The notes: generated by a model not told the origin, from the sequence alone. 64,000 bases of DNA from Gnetum montanum (GCA_015680685.1 MNCI01000125.1:57892-121891), one strand, 5' to 3'; shown: positions 37,655 through 50,500, counted from the stretch's first letter. Translations and numbers: made by a program.

Positions 37655-38521
37655 TGATGAGTGGCGAGATACCCCTACACTCAACCATACAAATACAAGC
37701 GTAGCATGCATGATCTGATCAAACTCTGCAGACTAAGTGCCTACATGCCCCATGGAACACTTAGGGTTAATCATTCATTGTCTTCCCAGACTTACTTGTA
37801 GTTGTTACGATGTATGGTTACGCAAGTCTAAGGTATATGATTTCTATGCTTTTTATGTTTTATGTCTCCTATGCTAACAAGGTGAAGGGTTGAGAAGACT
37901 AATTAACTAACTCTAACTAATGAACTAATTCTAAATTAACCTAGCTTCAGCATTCGTTTCCACTTACCGTACACACCTTGAATCGATGCAACCTTGGCTA
38001 CCAAACGCTAATCGTTGCTGGGATCACCAAGTGTAACGCACATGCTCGAAGTGGTCGTACTGAGGCACTTAACTAGGAGAGAAGGGTTGAGAAGGATTTA
38101 ATAACTAATAAAACATGTAAATAATAGATAACAAATAACAGTAGTAAAATCCTATTCCATGCACTACAAGGTTTATCCATGAAGCTTGTCTTTATTGCCG
38201 TACACAAACTTGTGTTTAGATACAATGTCTGCTCGAATAAAGATCCGTTCACTTTGGGACTCCTACTGTGGGCACATGGAAAATATTCTATCTCTAGAGC
38301 GATCAATCTGCCAGAGTTTCCCTATTGTCTAGCCTAGGATGAGGAAATAAGGGAGACCCATCTCTTATTTATAGATATGACGACACACTGTGATATTGCG
38401 TATGCGATATCGTAGGAGAAGACATGATATCGCATATGTGATATCACGAGGGATGCAATTTCGTGACTGCCGTGATATCATGTACGTGATATCGCGGTCC
38501 ATGTGATATCGTGTCCCATCA
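37655..38521 (-). repeat. Element C 3' LTR
   Basis: 867 bp. Near its right side (38390-38515) is a cluster of GATATC palindromes (CGATATCG, TGATATCAC, GATATCGCG), present in fewer copies in the other LTR. A TATAAATA box (minus strand) lies at about 38366-38373. Confidence 0.92.
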
Positions 38522-38533
38522 TACCCCCATGAC
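38522..38533 (-). other. Element C polypurine tract
   Basis: On the minus strand TCATGGGGGTA lies directly before the 3' LTR start TGATGGGA. The same TCATGGGG tract borders the LTRs at 3152 and 23989. Confidence 0.6.
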
Positions 38534-40316
38534 TAAATGAAAACTCATCCTCGAGTTCCTTACAATAATATTGGGAAGATATGGGATTATTGACTCAAAT
38601 GAAACTAATGGGATGATGTGAACAAATCATCATTACAAGACACAACAAACTGGTGTTCATGAAAACAAGGGCGAACACCTTATTACATTGTTATTAGGCC
38701 TCATTTGGTAGCTTGAGAGAAAAGAGAAGAGAGAATAGAGAAGAACTATTGCTGCTGCCAATGCTAGGATTACGCCTTTCATTGTCCATCCGTAAGTGTG
38801 CCATCGATCTTACTCCTTGCATAGCTACTTTAGCACTGCTCCATTCCAAGTGCTCCCTCTCGATCCAATTTGTTATTGCATGATTTCCATCTGCACACAC
38901 AAAAAAATCTTATATTAGCAAGGGTAAATGAATTATCATGTAATTGATACCTTGCTTTGGTGAACGATCAATTGGCTGGGTTGTGGTATGGCTGATTATG
39001 GATATGGAGATATATTAATGATGACTACCGAAGGTGTAGGGGTTAGGAGAAAATTGAAAAAATTGGGTCTCATACCTCCATGACTAATTGCGAGCCTTCG
39101 GTAGCGAGAGAATGAAAAAAGAAAAGTAATAAGAAAGATGGATAAAAAGAGACAACTAAGACATCAATAAAGTGGATGTCAAGATGGAAATGAACAAAAC
39201 AAAATGGATTGCAAAATGTTAAGCGAAAGAAGTTAACTGGTGCACCAAATAGGAATGCCAATGGGTCCTTCCCAAAGCAGGCTCATGCCCTTAATGCCCT
39301 AACAAACCTACATTCAAAGAGTCTATAGGCTTTGGGAATGTCCTTTAGAACAAGAGTTAAAGTCTTAATCATAAGAATTTACCAAAAAGAAAACGATGCA
39401 TTTACCAAAATATACACTAATGATATAATCGGTAATGAGGTGAACAATGGAGAGAAGGATGGAGAGAGAAGAATGGAATGGAATCCCAAGGACAAGGTGG
39501 TGTACAACCCCTTGTGGATTTCATGATTAACGTGACTTGGCAAATCTCATTCCAACTCCAGCCTCAAACAAACCACATCCAGTGACTTCACATCAATGTA
39601 TTTGGCCAATGCATCCTCGTGAATAACAAGAATTCCTTCACCCAAGAGCCACCACCATTTCGACGAAAGANGCATCCTCGTGAATAACAAGAATTCCATC
39701 ACCCAAGAGCCACCACCATTTCGACGAAAGAAAGGAGAAAATGGAAAGCAAGAAGGGCCTTAGTTAGAGGGAATGTTTTTAGTTCCATAACCAATGCTTG
39801 TAGCCCAAGAGATTATTTTGTTTAAGGGGTGTGCTTTGAATTCTCACTTTCTTTCTTTTCTCTCTTTTTTTTGTTGTTTTTATTTTTATGCATGAGAACC
39901 ACACCATGCAAAGACTTCTTATTTTTATAGACTCAGCTTTCGATAATTGGGTAACATCAGAACAGTAAGAAAACTTAAGAAGAAAACATCCAAGCACCCA
40001 AGAGAATGGCCAACGCAAATGCATCAAGTTCCCTTGAAGTCACACCCTTTGCAAACCTTGAGTCCTTTCTTAGTTTGAGAAATACCCAGTCACCGATTCG
40101 TTAAAGTTATTATTAGGAAGGGACTGTACATTTCCAAGCCAAGAGAGACCATAGAACTTGTGGGGAAATGGATGAAGTGAACTCATTGCCTACGATATCA
40201 AAAGAAACATACCTTAGTATCAACATCGTAACTTAAAGGTAAAAACCAAACATTAGCAATCAAATGGAAAAACAGTTCATACCATCGTGAAGAACACTTA
40301 TTGGGTGACAAACTTA
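38534..40316. other. Non-coding interior of element C
   Basis: No RT or integrase. It includes the module shared with 26190-27014 (at 39230-40090) and a direct 60-bp duplication (39611-39670 and 39672-39731) around the N at 39671, an assembly join. A 68-codon frame at 38900-38694 has no recognisable features. Confidence 0.55.
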
Positions 40317-40521
40317 NNNNNNNNNNNNNNNNNNNNNNNNNNNNNNNNNNNNNNNNNNNNNNNNNNNNNNNNNNNNNNNNNNNNNNNNNNNNNNNNNNNN
40401 NNNNNNNNNNNNNNNNNNNNNNNNNNNNNNNNNNNNNNNNNNNNNNNNNNNNNNNNNNNNNNNNNNNNNNNNNNNNNNNNNNNNNNNNNNNNNNNNNNNN
40501 NNNNNNNNNNNNNNNNNNNNN
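40317..40521. other. Assembly gap (205 N)
   Basis: Run of N. Open frames crossing it are artefacts. Confidence 0.99.
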
Positions 40522-40702
40522 AAAAAAAAATGTGTAAGACAAAAATGTGTAAAACAAAAATGTGTAAAACAAAAATGTGTTAAAAAAAATGTGTAAAACA
40601 AAATTGTCTTAGAGAAAAATGTGTAGAACAAAAATGTGTTAAACAAAAACATGTAAAACAAAAACTTGTAAAAAAAATGTGTAAAATAAAAAATGTAAAA
40701 GA
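40522..40702. repeat. Short tandem array, about 15-bp unit
   Basis: Repeats of AAAAATGTGTAAAAC, about 12 imperfect copies, starting at the gap edge. The gap is probably a longer array that did not assemble. Confidence 0.9.
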
Positions 40703-40789
40703 ACTGAGGGCGTCCAATGATTAGCATAAGTGGCCATCTCCCCCATGACTGAATTTTAAGGGAGAGATTCGAAATTATGAATATCTATT

Positions 40790-41632
40790 TTAATTTCGTA
40801 AAAGTTCCGAACTTCCCCCTATTGATGTTCTTAGATTAAGGGGTGGAAGTTGGCGACGCACATATTCCAATGTGTCTATGCCTTTGTTGTTAACATGAGT
40901 TGTTTCCTTGGTTCTTTCCATGCATATTAGGTTGCTCTTTTTAGTAGCTGTCAACCATGGGGTATCTACTACTGGTGTGGTTGCTACATACAGGCACCTT
41001 TGAATTTGTATTTCTTGGACACACAGATTACATGGAAGAGATGCTGAACATTCTTCCATGTCATCATCCTTTGAGTCACTGTATGTAATGCATGAAACTT
41101 TCTTCTTCTCTATCTTTGCATATATGTTTACCTTAGATATTTGCAAGGAAAGATCGCGGATCCCTAGGTACGCATCTACTGTACTTAGCCATGGCCTTCC
41201 CACTATAATTGGGAAACCCCCGTTGTTACTGTTAACTTCTATCACCAGGAAATCAGCTAGGTATGAACACCCACACATAGTGGTAATGATTTCCTTCACC
41301 AATCCCAAGGGAATGGTGATGGACTGGTCAGCCAGCTCTAGTTGAATGTTACTCTTCTTAAGTTGGGACAGGTTCCAGGCTTGATACATTTCTCGTGATA
41401 TTAAGTTGACCCTAGAACCTGAGTCAAGAGGAGCCTTATGTGGTGCATTCTCGATGATTTGTAAATAGATTAAGGGGCTCCCAGGGTTAGATAATTTCCT
41501 AGGAAGGTGGCCTACCTTGATCCAGTTGGTTACGGTATGCGTTAACATAACTGTATGCGTATAGCTTTGTTGTTGGACTAAAGGGTGCTTCGAAGTTTTA
41601 GATGGTGGAGGAGTATACACATACTCAACCAC
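40790..41632 (-). pseudogene. Element C aspartic protease region
   Basis: 280 open codons (a continuous frame, but the protein would have been part of a polyprotein). The catalytic loop is PLDSGSRVNLIS at about residues 71-82 (DSG in place of DTG). Then come ADQSITIPLGLV, the hydrophobic FLVIEV strand and IIVGRPWLS, the second conserved protease motif. This is the retropepsin fold that cleaves Gag-Pol. The C-terminal 100 residues have no RT homology. It has no internal stop, unusual here. Confidence 0.85.
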
Positions 41633-41859
41633 TTATTGTTGTGAGAGCTTGTTTGGGCTTTTGGTTCTGAAGAAAGGCCTTCTCTTTTTACAGTTGTCAG
41701 AACCATAAGCAGGTTGAATATTTACAGCTCTTGCAACGTTACTTTTTTGCGGCTGAGTGGGGAGTTCCCCTTGCATTGTTGAAGCAGGAGGTATGGGAAC
41801 TACAGGTGGAAGAGGTGCAGATGGAGTTGGAGGATGGTATGAATGTGAAATGTCTCCCA

Positions 41860-43800
41860 AAGGAGGAGTCCTCCTAAAGTACTCTCAAACTTGGTAGTGA
41901 CGTTGGGGAGTTGTGTGACCCATAGAGTCACTTGGAGAAATTAACTGCTGCACATAATATCCATATGGGTCTGGCTACCGGTAAGGGTACTGTTGTGTTG
42001 GTGGTGGCATCCCCCATGATTGTGGGCGTTGCCACTACTGATGTTGTCTGATGGGTTGTGGTGGATTTCCACTTGGATAGTATGTTAATGGTTGGTGGAA
42101 CTACCTTGGGTTACCTTGAGGATAAGGTAACCTTCGGGGTGTTTACCATTGGTTAAGTCTCAGATTAAGTGCATACACCCCAAACTCCTGTAGATGTGAG
42201 ATGATTGGACAACATCCCTTAGGATGATCATATTGGTAGATCTCACATCCACCGTCATTGTCTGTGTCAGAATCCACAGCCTCATTGGAGATAGTAATTT
42301 TTCCCTTACCCTTGTTATGTGTAGGGCCTAAATCTCTCCACTTTGTCTACCTTTGTCACTACTTTGTTCCTTCTTAGACTCTTCTAAGATTTTCAATACA
42401 CTTTCAAGTTTGGAGTCTAAGGAATCCCACAATTGGTCTACCTTAGCCGATACTTCGGTTGTTAGTTTTTGAATTGGCAAGGTTTTTCTATTCACCAACT
42501 CTTCATGTGGTGACTCATCCTCCTCGTCACAAAATCTTACTCCCTTCTATCGAAGGGCAGGATAACGGTTGTATTCTTCTATACTCTCTCTTTTTTGTAG
42601 CTCACCTTATTCTTTTACTACTTGTTCCAACAAGTGATGAACATCATGGGCTCTAAGTTCTCATAGTCTCCCTTGGGCATAAGTCCCAAGGGTTCCTCTA
42701 GTTTCATGCCTTAGCCCATCCATGATGTGGCAAAGTTGGTCCCATTGTGCGTAACCATGGTCCGAGCAATGATGTAACAATGTGTAGTAGCGGCCCATGG
42801 CAGCATCCAAGGGTTCATGATTACCTTGCTTCCATCCTTGGATCTGCTTATGCAAATTAGACACTCTGGAGCACGTTTGATATTTATCATTGAAGAGTTC
42901 TAACATCGTACTCCACCTCCTGATGGTTTCCAATTCTAAAAATTAGTACCAACTCTCTACTTCTTTAGTGAGTGTCCTGGGAAACAACTTAAGTTTTTAC
43001 CACTCATTTTCTATGTTCTACAAGGTGCAGGCATCATGAAATGCCTGTAAATGATGTTGCAGATCTAAGTTGTATTCCCCTTCAAAGCGTGGGATATTGT
43101 TCATGTCTAAGCGTTTGATCTGGCTATCTCTTTGATGCCTTGTTGGAATCTTAACAGCCTCCATTATGTTGAGCATACTTCGGGTTGCAAGTAGGGGCTT
43201 GTCATGATCATCTCTTTCATGATGCCTATGATGTCTTCGTTATTCCCTACTTTCCCTTTGGTCATGTCCTTGTCCTCTCTCTTGACTTTCCTGTCAAGGT
43301 CTCTCATTTTGCCTACCTCTATCTTCATCATTATGTTCATGGTGGCTGCACCCAGATGTGGAAGGAGAGGGTGAGTGGTGAGATGAAGGGGAAGAGGAAG
43401 GAGAACCATCTCCATGATGATGCTTCTTTCCTTCTGTTCTGGTGCTATGGCCCTGATCGTGATGACGATCTAAGTGCCCTTCCTTATCATGAGTTGTTGT
43501 TCCCTCTATGAATAGTTGGAGTTCACAGGGATTAGAACCAGTGTTTTGTATCATTGATCGTAAGTTCTGATACCCAACCTCCTTACCATAGTTAGGAGGG
43601 GGAACATTATTTGATAAAGAACCTGTTATAATGGGTTCATCATCTCCTATTTCCCTAAGGATGTGTAGGGCTTTGCCCTTCAACAATGTATGTTGGCTCT
43701 CCTGCCTTGAGTCCCTCATATGTTGCACTGCTGTGGGATGATAATTCCTCATGTCAAAGTCTTTCAAAACATATTCAGCAGTTCTTTCATGCCAATCTGT
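41860..43800 (-). pseudogene. Element C gag remnant
   Basis: Minus-strand pieces: 43767-43294 (N-terminal, His/Ser/Asp/Arg-rich linker), a capsid part about 43180-42660 (IPRFEGEYNLDLQHHLQAFHDAC near 43090, then FNDKYQTC...IQGWKQGNHEPLDAAMGRYYTLLHHC), and a zinc-knuckle-like CEIYQYDHPKGCC at about 42230-42190 with Tyr for the second Cys. A Pro-rich tail (41860-41633) leads into the protease. Several TAG and frameshift breaks. It packaged the element RNA. Confidence 0.8.
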
Positions 43801-44172
43801 GCCAAAGCATGGAGGAGCATGTTAGCGACTGATCGATCTGGGGGTAACACAATGTTACCTTGCAAATCTCTCCATCGCAGCTATTTGTCTTGATGGAGGA
43901 TAAAGGTAAAGTTTGGAATATACTCATCAGGATGAGTATAGACTATCTAGTATTGTTGAGGACTTGGCAAATTTCAGTTATGTGTTTTTGATTGCCGATT
44001 GTTTCGTGTATTATCCCTAGGTGGTGAGTTGCTTTTGTTAGAAGAAGATATTGTTATTTATCGATGTGCTAATTGACCGTTTATAAATTTCTATTTAATT
44101 AAACCAAAGGTTTGTTTAGGCTCCTAATGATGTGAGTGATATCCTATGTTCTATTTAGTGCACAAACACTTA

Positions 44173-44192
44173 GTCCCCAGCAATGGTGCCAA
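44173..44192 (-). other. Element C primer binding site, tRNA-Asp type
   Basis: Minus strand directly after the 5' LTR: TTGGCACCATTGCTGGGGAC. Plant tRNA-Asp ends so that its complement is TGGCGCCGTTGCCGGGGA. The site differs by three transitions, all explained by deamination of C on one or other strand. Confidence 0.8.
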
Positions 44193-44994
44193 TGATGAGT
44201 GGCGAGATACCCATACACTCAACCATACAAATACGAGCATAGCACACATGATTCGGTCAAACTCTGTAGACTAACTGCCTACATGCCCCATGGAACACTT
44301 AGGTTTAATCATTCGTTGTCTTCCCAGACTTACTTGTAGTTGTCACGGTGTATGGTTAAGCAAGTCTGAGGTATATGATTTCTATGCTTTTTATGTTTTA
44401 TGTCTCCTATGCTAACAAGGTGAAGGGTTAAGAAGACTAATTAACTAACTCTAACTAATGAACTAAGTCTAAATTAACCTAGCATCAGCATCCATTCCCA
44501 CTTACCGTACACACCCTAAATTGGTGCAACCTTGGCTACCAAATGCTAATCGTTGCTGGGATCACCAAGCATAACGCACGTGCTTGAAGTGGTCGTACTG
44601 AGGCAATTAAGTAGGAGAGAAGGGTTGAGAAGGATTTAATAACTAATAAAGCATGTAAATAATAGATAATAAATAATACTAATAAAATCCTATTCCATGC
44701 GCTACAAGGTTTATCCACGAAGCTCGTCTTTATTGCCGTACACAAACTTGTGTTCAAGTACAATGTCTACTCGAATAAAGATCCATTCACTTTGGAACTC
44801 CTACTGCAGGCACATGGAAAATATTCTATCTCTAGAGTGATCAATTTACCAGAGTTTCCGTATTGTCTAGCCTAGGATGAGGAAATAAGGGAGAGCTGCC
44901 TCTTATTTATAGATATGACAGTGCATCGCGATATTGTGTACGTGATATCGCAGGGGAAGATGCAATATCACGTACGTGATATCACATCCCATCA
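44193..44994 (-). repeat. Element C 5' LTR
   Basis: 802 bp, TGATGAG...CCCATCA, followed by the target duplication GTTGG at 44995. It is shorter than the other LTR mainly because it has fewer GATATC repeats at 44930-44985. Confidence 0.92.
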
Positions 44995-44999
44995 GTTGG

Positions 45000-46559
45000 C
45001 AAGGGCCACCACTACCATGGCCCTTATGGCCATTATGGTAGTGAGGGAGTGCATGCTAGGTAGGGGTTTCATTTTCTATTTTGGTGCTATGGTTTGAAGG
45101 CAAGGATTTTGATGATTGTAATTACTACAATTGTCTATGTACCCACAAATGTATTTTTTTTATTATTTTATTATTTTCTTAATTCTATGGCATGCATAGT
45201 GGAGGGTTTACTAGTGCCACCTTGGTGTGGTAGGGGCGATCGCCACTACACCTGTCATGGCTATGTGGAAAAGGGGAGGATTAGCAGCAAGCTTGTGCAT
45301 GACTATACGTGAGGCAAGGGGCTTGGGTTGCAGTGGTTGTAGCTACTATGTTGATCAGAGCAACCATGGGGGTGCTCAGGGTAGTAGATCAAGGTTTTGG
45401 TGGTGACCATAGGGCTGATGCCTATAGAATCGAGGCTTGACGAGTCACCATTGTGATTATCTCTGTTTGCCCCACAATTTTGACTATGCATGGGGCAAGG
45501 ACAACAATGTTGACAATGTCCATGGGTGGCCATCATAGGGCAAGGGTGATATTAGGGATTTTCATCATTATTATTTTTATCCATCTATGTGGGGTCTAGG
45601 ATTGCAACAATGATGGATGGACATGTTGTAGGGGTAGGGAAGTGGTGGTAGGGATGAGGGTTCAAGGGTTGCTGTTACCTGTAAGGTAGGATGTGTAGCG
45701 AAGGCCACAACGAAGCACAAGGTAGGGCAGTGCTGTGGGGCATAGTGGCGTAGCCACTGTGGTAGCGACCACAATTGTAGGAGGTGTAGGGATGTAGAGC
45801 ATAGACTATTATTTCCTTCTGTAAAAAAAAAGATCATTGTTGGAGCTATGCTCCATGGGAGTGTAGCCAATAGTCAATCAAATTTTTTAAAAAGAATTTG
45901 AAGACTTTGAGGGCTATGCTCCTTGGGAAGCATAGTTGACAATTAGAAAATTTTTCAAGTTTTTGGACTACACTCCTAGAGGTAGCCTAGAGCTAGAATT
46001 TTTTGTGCCTACTTCAAGTTGTGCTACTTGGAGTTAGAAAAAATTTTAAAAATTTTGTTGAATGTAAAAATATGCCCACAATGCTAAAAACTACGATAAC
46101 GTTAATCTTGCAAATTGAAATAATGCCAAACTACTAAAACATGTAAACCAAAATAATGCGAACATGCACATGTGTGAAGAAAAATACTTTTGCTATGTTA
46201 ATATGCTATACCTTGATGAGTACCAGCCACATCAAATGTATATTCTAATGTCCTATACTTGCGGGGCCCAAGGGGCCTTATGATATATTTTTTCTAAGTT
46301 ATGCTATGCCATGGTAGTTTTTGCTAAGTGTAAACTAATGTGTTTTTGACAAAATGCATCTATTTTATACTAGTGCTACATTCACTTCATTTGTGTGATT
46401 GCATGGTGTTGCTAAAGGTAATCTTGGTTGTTGTGGAGCTTGTTAGCATCCTTTGCTACATGAGTGAGCCTGTGCCCAACACGCCTGCCTTAAATATGAA
46501 GTTGGGTCACTAAGTGGTATGGTTTCAGCTAGGGGGATCTAAGTTCTTATCATTCTTGC
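45000..46559 (+). other. Interval between element C and ORF-X
   Basis: It continues the host sequence split by element C. No protein was recognised on either strand. Palindrome-type motifs such as CTATGCTCC..GGGAGTGTAG occur near 45845-45990. It may hold the 5' untranslated region or an intron of ORF-X. Confidence 0.4.
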
Positions 46560-49500
46560 TACAGTAGTTTAGTGTGATCATGTGGTTATACTTGGCAATG
46601 GAGGCTATGGCTGCCATCATCGAGACATTGCTACCTGGGGCCAATCGAGACATACTAAGGTTTATGCTTGATGAACCAAAGACCAATGATCATAGAGCAA
46701 GTGGTTTGCGGCAAAGCCACAGGGGCTCTCATCCCCTATCCAGGATCTATGGGATGCCAGAGTTTTCTTGTTATATTAGGAGCAACACCCTCTTCGTTGC
46801 TCTGCATGTGCATACCATGTTCCAGAATCCACCTAGAACTATATACTATGCTGGAGGGTAAGCGCTCTTATGATTCTGCATTATGTTTCTTGTGATCAAC
46901 CCTTGCTAGATTTGCTAACTGCTAAGTGCTCATGCTTTATGCCAAATTTAAAGTTGATGATAAGGGGCTCCATGATGAGCCAGAGGCTCTTGCCTTGACC
47001 TACACCACCCTAGAGGTGTTCTTCTCTAGTATGAACTTTTGGCAGGTCATTATTGAGTAGGTGGGAGAGGACTTAAAGAAATACTCTACCTGGTACTTGA
47101 AGGAATTCGAGTGGTGCAAGACTCTTGATTGGCTTGATGAGGGATGGGCTAGTGGCAAGCCCAACTTTAAGGAGCTAGTTGCACCACCATCACCAATGCG
47201 TACACTATTTGTTCCACATAAGCACTTGTTGCTTAGCTTTTAAGCTTGCTCACATGCACTCATGGATTTCCCCTTGCATAATGATAACATTAATTTTGCC
47301 TATGTTACAGCTACAATTGCTTTAGGAGAGATGATGGTGGTTACCACTGGCCATAGTGAGGCCACCTTCATAATCAAGTACAGTGATGTAGAGGGGCACA
47401 ACATTGGTTGTGCCATTGAGCCTCAAAGGCATTGACTAATTAGCTCACACGTGTTGTGTTGATGGACCTTTTTTTGGTCCTTAGCCCAAGCATTTTAGTG
47501 GCCAAGATGGTTACCATTATAGAATCCTTTAGCAGCAACACCCACCACTTTGTCACCAATGTGCATGAAGTGAGGGTAGTCTTGGACCTTAATGATGCCT
47601 TCTTTGCTAATCTCTTTGGCTTCTCCTCTAAGGGCCTATTAGTCATTGACAAGGCTAGTAGAAAAATGGACAAAAAAGGAGAGATTGAGAAGTGGTTGGA
47701 AACGAATCAATCACGTAAAAGCATCATGGTTAAAGACATGCATGTGCCTAATGTCCAGCAGCTCTACCCTCTTTTTCATGCAAGTGCCTTTCCAAAGTTG
47801 CTCTCCCAAGGAAAAAACCTTGGGGTGGAGCAAGCACAAGTGATGAGGGAGGTATTTGAGGAGGCCAAAAGGTTTAATTAGGCCTCCTTTCTCACTACCA
47901 GACTATAAGCCAAGATCACCAGACTTTGCTACAACCTCTAGGCAATGTCTCACGTGCAATTGGCATTCTTCGTAGCATATTTGTGAAGGTTTGCGGAGGT
48001 CTTAGTGGTCCAGGATAGAGGGCACTAGGTAGTGAAGGATTGTGAATAGCTATTGAAGCCTTGGGTTAAAAACTTGTTCACCACCTCTCACATGTAGGAC
48101 CCCCTAGAAGGGATCAATGAGTCATATTCGGTTATGACTAAAGGTGATTTGGGAAGGTCACAGTCACATTACTCCTATGACAGTGTGGGCAAGTGTCCCT
48201 CAACTATTATTGGGGATGTGAATATGGTTGATTGTTACATTGTAGAAATAGTGGGGCCTTCCAAGACAAAGATCAAGAGGCCATGCCCAACAGAGGAGGT
48301 TTCCCTTGTAGTTGGCTAGGTAGGTGCAAAGAAAATCCATCTCAAGATACTGACTTTGCATGTGGATGTTGCAGGTTAGTTCATGTGTAGATGCATTTGT
48401 TCTTAAAATTATCTATGTTTGTAATTTTTTATGTTTTCTTATTATGTTACACTAATGCAACTATGTTATTTTCATGCATTAGGTGAGAGGGTTGCCAAAG
48501 CAATGGTAGTGACAACGGTAGAGATAGCACCTCCTTAAGCTGAGGAGGAGGAGGCACCATGGGAAGAGCTACACAAGGCCACAGAGGCCTTCCAGTAGTT
48601 TGATATATAGGGGCTATTCTACCTTGATGAGGGTGATTTTTCTAGCCTCTTTGATGGTGTGCAACTGGGGGATCCTCCTACTCTCACACCTGAGGGCTTA
48701 CTTTGTAAGTGCTTTATGTTGCCATATATTTTTGTTCTTTTGCTCTTGCATCTTTGGCTATTTAGTTGTTGCTAAACATTGCATCATGTTGGGTTATAGC
48801 CTCGAATGTTCCTGCTAGTGATTCACCACTCGCACTTGTCCACTGCATGAAGCTATGGGTTGAGACGCCAGATAAATTTGCCTTCATGGAAGGCATAGTT
48901 GAGCACCACATATAGTAGATAGATCCCAAGCTCAGCATGCATGTTTTTTTGCTTACATTTCTTTACTAATTTTATGCTTAGTTTGTGGCTAATGCTGATT
49001 TGCTTGTTGCATGCCAATAGGTTCTAAGCTCCTCTAGGATCCGAACCAGGTGATCAAAGTGGATGCCATCCCCAAGTATCCCCTTGAAGTTGAGCAAGTG
49101 CCTTGTTGCATGTACGAGGTAGCTAGCAAGTGCATGCTTTCCAATGCAAAAGCTTTATCCAACTACAAGCACTTGAATGAGCAGCTATTGAAATGTGTGC
49201 ATGAGCTTCAGGAGATAGTGGAAAGGCAAAACTAGAAGATCAGGGAACTTCAATCTCTATATGGTTTTTTGTTGGCTCGGGCATGGGGAGATGATAGTTG
49301 GTGGACTACAGAGATCAATTATGCTAGGTACTAGTTGGCAATCTGGGGCAAGAATGAGGCCACTTGGGAGGTCATCAAGTAGAGGTTATAGATGGACCTA
49401 CTTGCTCAGAAAGGCTAGAAGTGAAAGAGCTTTAGTGCTAAGGTGTGCAAGTGGGGGCACATGTAGAAGGACCACAAGCACCATTACAATTGTGAGTAAG

Positions 49501-50028
49501 ACACATATCTATAACAACTTAAAGAGGGGTTCATCAAAGCTTGCTACCTTGATTTGTTCATTGAGGTGATTGGCAGGAGTTGAGCTTTTGAGAGATTTGC
49601 TTGCCACATAGTCGTTAGTGATTCTCCTGAGTAAGAGATTGCCATACCTTTAAGGGAGGCTTTGTTTGCTACCTTTTCTATGCAACTATCCACATGGATC
49701 ACTATGGATGAAGACAAGACCCTTGCGGGTATTAACTTCAACTAGGAAGACTGGGAGACTGGGCATAGCTATTAGAGGCTAAGGTCCTCTAATGCTTGGA
49801 GGAGAGCCTTGATAGAATGGCCCTAGACATGGTCGATGTGGGACCCTCTTAGGTTAGTTCTTTTATGTTACTTTTTATGCTTTTTTCTATTAGGTGTATA
49901 TTGTACACTTGCTTACATTTTTTATGTTTTGATGTTGTCATTGTTGACAGGCACTAGGCGATGCTGTAGGCCCCAACAACATGATGGAAGAAGAGGAGCC
50001 TCTACCCCCACCTGGCACCATTAGTTAG
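46560..50028 (+). pseudogene. ORF-X: intron-containing gene on the strand opposite to the giant element
   Basis: A decayed multi-exon coding region, function unknown. Supported exonic blocks: 46574-46861; 46945-47243 (DEPEALALTYTTLEVFF, GEDLKKYSTWYLKEFEWCKTLDWLDEG); 47456-47881 (141 codons, LDLNDAFFANLFGFSSKG, IEKWLETNQSRKSIMVKDMHVPNVQQLYP); 48134-48374; 49050-49233 (a Leu/Glu-rich helical piece); and the last exon 49951-50028 (GPNNMMEEEEPLPPP). Clear introns are 48375-48482 and 49853-49950, both GTTAGT-start and AG-end. The last intron and both flanking exons recur in the inverted copy at 58794-59060, so the gene structure is real and old. In-frame TAG codons show it is dead. Tat-lineage elements are known to carry extra antisense frames near the 3' LTR; here it lies between protease and RT. 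Confidence 0.6.
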
Positions 50029-50229
50029 GTAAATCCTAACATAGCCCTGCCACTGGGCACTTCTATATTTTGTATATTTTTTTGGTGTAATGCAGGTGAT
50101 ATGTACTACTATGTTTTATGAGATGTAGTGGATTTTTGCTATGTGGAGTGTATGATGAGTGGCGTTGTGTATTTATTTGCTATGTGCTGTGGAAATCATG
50201 TGATAGATAATGCAATTGCTAGTTTTATG

Positions 50230-50500
50230 TCATTTCAAGACACACATGTAGATAATGCTTTGATAGTTTTAGGCCATTTCAGGCCTTGATGATAAAGAAA
50301 ATTTAATTGTTACTTTTAGGCCATGGCAGGCCATGCACTATTTTAAGGCCTTTTTGGGTCATGCGACTTAAGAGAGATTAGTAGTTTTAGGCCATGGTGG
50401 GCTGCATAGTAGTTTAAGGCCATTTCAGGCCAGAGATTGCTAATTTAAGGCCATGGCAAACCATGTGTTGCTAGTTTAAGGCTATAGTGGGCCGTGGTAT
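50230..50500. repeat. Tandem array of about 30-45-bp units (array 1)
   Basis: Units built on TAGTTTAAGGCCATGGCAGGCCATG. It sits between the 3' end of ORF-X and the 3' end of protease, the same place as the array at 58330-58560 in the inverted copy, whose units are its reverse complement. Confidence 0.85.

Larger units (their letters stand above)
37655..44994 (-). mobile_element. Element C: Ty3/gypsy LTR element with gag and protease but no RT, nested insertion
   Basis: The LTRs at 37655-38521 and 44193-44994 both start TGATGAGTGGCGAGATACC and end CCCATCA. The target duplication GTTGG is exact (37650-37654 and 44995-44999). On the minus strand: 5' LTR, a primer site matching the 3' end of plant tRNA-Asp, gag (about 44000-41900), protease (41632-40790), an N-gap, then 1.8 kb of non-coding sequence to the polypurine tract. 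RT and integrase are absent, though the 205-N gap could hide a little sequence. tRNA-Asp priming suggests the Athila or a nearby lineage. LTR divergence is about 5-8% by eye, younger than its host element. Confidence 0.9.

Noticed and set aside
40198-40727. Long frames through the N-gap rich in Phe and Tyr
   Set aside because: Made of N and the 15-bp tandem repeat AAAAATGTGTAAAAC.
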